A stretch of DNA of 64,000 nucleotides from assembly GCF_029227915.1 (NCBI RefSeq), contig NC_079875.1, positions 7,997,001 to 8,061,000 on the forward strand. Direction: 5' to 3'. Position numbers and translations under genes: made by a program. Of this stretch, positions 59,385-64,000 are shown in pieces (positions within the stretch are counted from its first letter, which is position 1; each line of letters starts with the position of its first letter). This DNA is from Hydractinia symbiolongicarpus (taxonomy: Eukaryota > Cnidaria > Hydrozoa > Anthoathecata > Hydractiniidae). The notes beneath the pieces were generated by a model. That model saw only the letters and a program-made list of their open reading frames with translations, ran no database searches and was not told the DNA's origin.

Positions 59385-62082
59385 TCAAAGTGTAGACTTT
59401 TTTCTTTTTGGTAATGGGGTGTCATCTATCATGTTAAATTTGCTACCACATCCTTGTACATTCCCAGCAATTGGTCTTACAGAAAATTGTGCTTTTATGG
59501 TATTATCATTATATCCAACTTCTCTCACCGATGGGTTGTCACGTCGCGATCCAATGGCACGCTGCCTACCAAAATAATTTTCCAGATCGTCTTGACAAAA
59601 CCGTTCAGAAAGAATGTACGGTACACTTTTTTCACTACTTTTTTGAGAGAGTTAACTGTAATCTTAAGCCCTTTATGTGTTTGCCAGGAAATAAACATAT
59701 TTGATTCGGCATTTTTTGTAAAATTATCACCACGCTCTTCAATTGACTCTTTCCATAAGGTGAAATAGGAGAGAAAACCGTCCAACCATGCAAAGCGTTC
59801 ATCATCAACTGACTGATAAGGTTTTAGAAATGGTTTTCTCTTCAACTCATGTTCGACAGTGTTTTTCACATTCAAGCAGTCAAAAAAACTATCCATCATT
59901 AGACAAAATTGTGCAGTACCAGCTGCTTCAGGTGGACCAAACTGATTGAGAACTTTGCCAACAGTTTCACTGAGAACTTGAGCTGCAAGACGAACTTTCA
60001 TTACTGAAAATGGTGTTAGCTGTATATGATCATTCGTTAATTTATTGACCAACTTCAAACCACTCTCGAGATCATTGTGATAGAGTTGTGTGATATGACT
60101 CCAAAGAACATAAAATCCACTATTCCACATATAACGGGTAGCTCGACCAGAACCAGAATTAAACAGACAATTGCGTGATGTTTTGATGAGATGTGGAGCA
60201 TCAGCAAAAAAATAGATAAATCGACCATCATTAGCATGAATATTCTTAGTACGATAAACTACATCACTGTCATGGACACCATCTAAATGCCTATGCATTC
60301 TGAAAAAGCGTCTATTTGAAGAAGCACCATCAGCTGTTGCAGGGATAACTTTCAAATTTATTTTTTCAAGGTAAAGAACAGCTTTCCAAAATATAGCCAT
60401 GATTTGATAGGAAGTTATTCCAGTTGTAGCAAATGTTGCAATACTATATGAAAGAGGATTAACAACACTTTTGGCAAGAAACACGAGAACATGAGTAGCA
60501 ATTTCTTTGACAGATTTGAGTGTGGCAAAATTTGTATGAATATCACCAAGGTCAACAAAACCAATGAGTTCACCAGTATACTTGTCCCAAACTAAATCCT
60601 CCTGTATTTTCATCTCATCAAACAGAATTATGGTATATCTCTCAATGTCTGAAAATGCAGCAGTTTTTTTTGCTAGATCATTGATGATTTCATGATTAAA
60701 TCCTCTTGTTGGTCGTATGTAGTTTCTATAATCACGAAGTGTTCGCAGGTTAGGAAGAACCAACATACCACTGCCAGTTTTAGGGTCATATCTGAGATCT
60801 GAATAAGCAGAAGAAGACTTTGCAGCAAGATTAAGACAGAACTTTATGATCATTGGATGATATCTGACACTGGTTGGTGATGAAGATTGGAGATATTTTT
60901 GCTGCTCCTCCCAGAACAATTTCATAAAAGGTGGTACATTTTTTTTATCACATCCACTGAATAAGGTTAAAAAATCAGAGCTCATTTCAGAAGTAACATT
61001 ACCACCATGTGCTTGAATAGCAGCTTTCATTTCAGACAGTTGGCTTGCCAGTTGTTTACATTCCAAACGCTGACTCTGAAGGGTTAATTTGACACGGTCC
61101 GGTGATGTGAACTTGATTGGTGCTTTCAACTTTGCAGGTTCAAGCATCTTCCTTTCTTTACGGACAGTAGCTGATTTGAATGAAATGTTATGCGATGTAC
61201 ACTTTCCACAAGGATTAGGTTTGGGTGGTAGAATTAACATACGACACATATTTGAACGAAAATACTGGTCTTGATGGAGATTTGACTGAAAGGACTTTTG
61301 TTGATAGTCTAGATAGTTGAATTTTTTAGGAATGACATGCTTTTGGAAGTTTGTCTCTCTACTATTATTGCAATCTGGAGCGGTGATACCAATACATAAT
61401 TCATAACTATTGAGTTCTTTTTGATGAAATTGGAGAGTGTTGTATTAAGAAAGGATTTTTTGTATAAGATATGCAAATCATGGTCATCTGGTAACATCCA
61501 TCCAAATATTCTTAAAGAAAATGAAAGGGATCGATCAATGAATATTTCAAATTTTGGGATGATGTGGTCTGGTGATAAACAAGTAACAACAACAAGTGAG
61601 TCTTGAGTGTCAATATGCCAACATCTACCCAACGAGAGCTTTAAAACACGTTGACTGAAGTCAACAAAATTTCTATATATGGTGGTTGGAGAAGGTGGTG
61701 GTGAAAAATCTTGTAAAATTTGGAAATCTTCACGTTTTTGTATCGAAGTGTTCGATCGAGGTGGAGAGGCTAAGGTCGAAATATTGCCAGATTTTTGTGG
61801 AAGATTAAGATGTGGTAGTTCTCCTTCTTTCAAACTTTTTCGAGTTGGGTAAACCCATATTTGATCCTCCGAGAAATGACGTTCACAAATAAACAATTTG
61901 AACGTGGAAATGCGACGTCTCAGCTCGTCATCTACCTCCCTATATTTCGTGATGATATTGATGAGCTCCTTTCCCCATTTTTTGTTTATTTCATTATTTG
62001 GCAACGGAACTTTGAAAATACTGATGTCTTTATTTCTCCTCGATACAGAGCATCCATATGGACACACTCTTTGTATTATCAC
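59385..62082 (-). pseudogene. P-element-type THAP transposase (frameshifted)
   Basis: Transposase of the P-element/THAP9 superfamily. The N-terminal THAP zinc domain (about 62065-61780) shows C-P-Y-G-C, a conserved Trp, C-E-R-H-F and a Leu/Pro-rich end. A coiled segment follows. The RNase H-like core has ILFDEMKI and TADGASSNRRFF as probable catalytic Asp sites, with the P-element insertion region after it (ADAPHLIKTSRN). Three problems exist. The expected start codon reads GTG, with no in-frame ATG. A frameshift lies near 61440 between the THAP part and the core. A further -1 shift in CTCAAAAAAG or GTGAAAAAAG (about 59625-59645) moves the true C-terminus (ILSERFCQDDLENYFGRQRA) into another frame that stays open to 59385, beyond the apparent stop at 59525. 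Likely inactive unless lesions are sequence errors or recoding. Confidence 0.85.
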
Positions 62083-63670
62083 AAGAGACTAGTCGATGAG
62101 GCCCGTGGAAAATCCATTTAGGCATAAGACAAAGGAAAACATATAGGTTGTTTTAGGAGTTTTGATGACGTCACGTACAAAGAATGTCAATGTGCTTTAG
62201 ATTTGATGATAATGTGATCAGCCTAATATGGATGTATCCGCAAATAATTAGTTTGAAAAAATTAAATGACGCGTTGGTAAGTTAACTTGAGATTTATAGT
62301 TGTGTACGATAGCACGAATTAAGCCTTTGCAATACAAATGAATGCAGTAACATGCCCTGACTTTAGTTCATGAATTATCTCCACAAAAAAAAATAATCCA
62401 CTCAACGAACACACGCCAGTTGTCGTTTTATTATAGAGATATGCTACGCTACACGTTGATTTTTTTATAACAAAACCGTTTTTCGACCCGACCATTAATT
62501 TTCTTAGCCGAATGCCGGAATAAAAAATGAAATTTTACTGATGCTGTTTTCTTATTCTTTTTTGTTTTCTTCATAAATAATTATCGACAGCTGTAAATAA
62601 CATAGCTTATGTATTTTCTTTGAAACAGATTTGATTTTTTTTTTATTTTTTATTTGTTATTTCTAGGATAAAACTTTGTTAGGATGTGTATTTGACTAAA
62701 AAAAAGAAACATGATTGTCTTGTGTTGTGAAATTACGGTGATTTAGCTAGTAACTGTAAATGTAAATACCCTTCAAAAATTGGATTTTTACACTCTCAGG
62801 CTGGGAATTTTCCAAAAGACTTTTGAGGCTCATTTCCTTATAACACATTTTCTTATAAAAAAACATGTATCACAACGTGTGAAAACGTCATAAGTTACGC
62901 ACATTGGGACACACTGAGGATGATTCTAGTTTAAACTGATATATAGCGTGCTTAAGATAACACATGTTTAACTAGGTAAAAAAAATTCTTTGCTTTGTAA
63001 ACTTGATGTTTGATACAACCAAGGTTCTTTAATGCCATTTCATGGAACTGAAAACCATTTTAAATTGAAATTTCTAAGCAGCTTTTTCCCGTCCTTCTCC
63101 GGTTTGCTTGTACTATAAATGAGCTAAAATTAACATTGCAAATCGATTCCATTTGCGATAATTATCATATCGCAAACTTTCGAGAGTTTAATGGAAATAC
63201 GTATTTTTAATGGTTTAAAAACCTTAGCATATGTGCCGAAATGATAATATGCTTTATAAGAATGCTAGACTGGGATTCCTTGTTGAAAAAAATGGAGCTA
63301 CTGTTTAGAACAATAGAGAAGTAACAATAAAAATCACCCTGCTTAGAATTTGCGAATTTCTAAAAAAAGCATGTATCTTGAAGACTTAAAATTCTTAATG
63401 CAACACAACAAAGAACTAATAAGTCAGATAAAATTCTTGCGTATTTAAAACCTTTTACAACTTTGTTCTTATCATTGCGTGTATACAGGTATAAAAATAC
63501 ATAGGAGTTATAGTTTCCAAGTAATGTTTGTTGCCATCCGAGGAAAAAATGTTTCTTCGTAGAATTTCAATAACCTAAGGAAAATGTCTTGGTGTGTCAA
63601 AAAACAACCACAACATGGCTGCATCAACAACGCATCATCGTAAAAGCTTTATCCTTTGATTTAACTTCAG
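62083..63670. other. Intergenic, no gene seen
   Basis: AT-rich sequence. No terminal inverted repeat partner for the P-type element was identified by eye. Confidence 0.4.
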
Positions 63671-63787
63671 TTACACACCAATATCAGATATTTGCCGTTT
63701 TAGTCTCTGGTATGTGACCGAGTCAAGAGATTGACGCCTCCACCACACAAGAATATTTGAAAGGATTGCAACACCAATCGCACAAGC
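63671..63787 (-). CDS. Terminal exon of an unidentified membrane protein (partial)
   Basis: A pyrimidine-rich tract ending in TTTCCAG precedes 39 open codons to a stop at 63671-63673. They read as a hydrophobic segment (AIGVAILSNILVWWRR) followed by a basic tail (SLDSVTYQRLKRQISDIGV). The composition is unlike the surrounding noise and the acceptor is strong, so this is probably the last transmembrane helix and cytosolic tail of a gene whose other exons lie beyond the right edge. No family was recognised and no clear polyadenylation hexamer follows. Confidence 0.5.
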   Translation of the reverse strand, partial: ACAIGVAILSNILVWWRRQSLDSVTYQRLKRQISDIGV

Positions 63788-64000
63788 CTGGAAAGAGAAA
63801 GTAAAACTAGTTTAAGAACACTTACTTTCGCGCTTTTTTTATATTTAATTGGCCACAACAACGAAGTTCAAAAGATTTTAACACCCATTTTGATTTATCA
63901 GTACCTCTGAACACTTTTGTTATAAAATCCATTTAATCCACATTCTCATGTTATTACCAGCTTTCCCCTACCCCCTAATTATGTAGAATTGACCAATGAA
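63788..64000 (-). other. Presumed intron at the window edge
   Basis: Non-coding AT-rich sequence upstream (minus strand) of the terminal exon at 63671-63787, with no further exon seen before the window ends. Confidence 0.3.

Overview
This is an AT-rich, intron-bearing metazoan nuclear window. The gene families, the lineage-style expansion of single-exon GPCRs, the peptide-gated-type DEG/ENaC channel and the load of cut-and-paste and LINE debris all suggest a cnidarian, most likely a hydrozoan. The species cannot be named from the sequence. Operons, Shine-Dalgarno sites and CRISPR arrays are not expected and none were seen.

Layout. 0-5.5 kb is repeat-rich: a decayed LINE 5' end with a 2A-like peptide, a 43-bp inverted repeat pair, a dispersed repeat and a tRNA-derived SINE. 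5.66-9.57 kb (minus strand) holds a five-exon ARID3/dead-ringer transcription factor whose splice sites could all be placed; it predicts 539 residues. 9.6-27.8 kb is a gene desert with small hairpin repeats, a 17-bp minisatellite and one uncertain ORF. 27.87-29.06 kb (minus) is a two-exon K2P potassium channel whose intron splits the first GYG filter and carries about 290 bp of GAA-type purine tract.

30.9-45.1 kb holds three tandem, same-strand, single-exon rhodopsin-like GPCRs of 283, 282 and 283 residues. The first two lie in a recognisable segmental duplication. The second duplicon is split by about 3.8 kb of inserted DNA: a 1.09-kb element with subterminal tandem repeats and a broken LINE. 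Inside the LINE relic is a 56-bp piece nearly identical to exon 4 of the ARID3 gene in this window.

45.9-48.7 kb is a decayed Mutator-type element with 17-bp terminal inverted repeats. 49.5-54.1 kb holds a DEG/ENaC pair: a pseudogene with three deletions and an intact 469-residue channel. 57.65-62.1 kb holds two convergent transposon-type genes: a plus-strand C2H2 protein and a minus-strand THAP/P-element transposase. The transposase is broken by frameshifts, and its C-terminal domain continues in the -1 frame past the apparent stop. A short terminal exon of an unidentified membrane protein lies at the right edge (minus, 63.67-63.79 kb) and belongs to a gene extending beyond the window.

How the parts relate: the host genes (ARID3, K2P, GPCRs, DEG/ENaC) are not a pathway. 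Three of the four families act in excitability or signalling at the cell membrane. Much of the rest is mobile DNA that has inserted between or duplicated alongside them. All exon joins, frameshifts and repeat boundaries were read by eye from the sequence; no database search was run.
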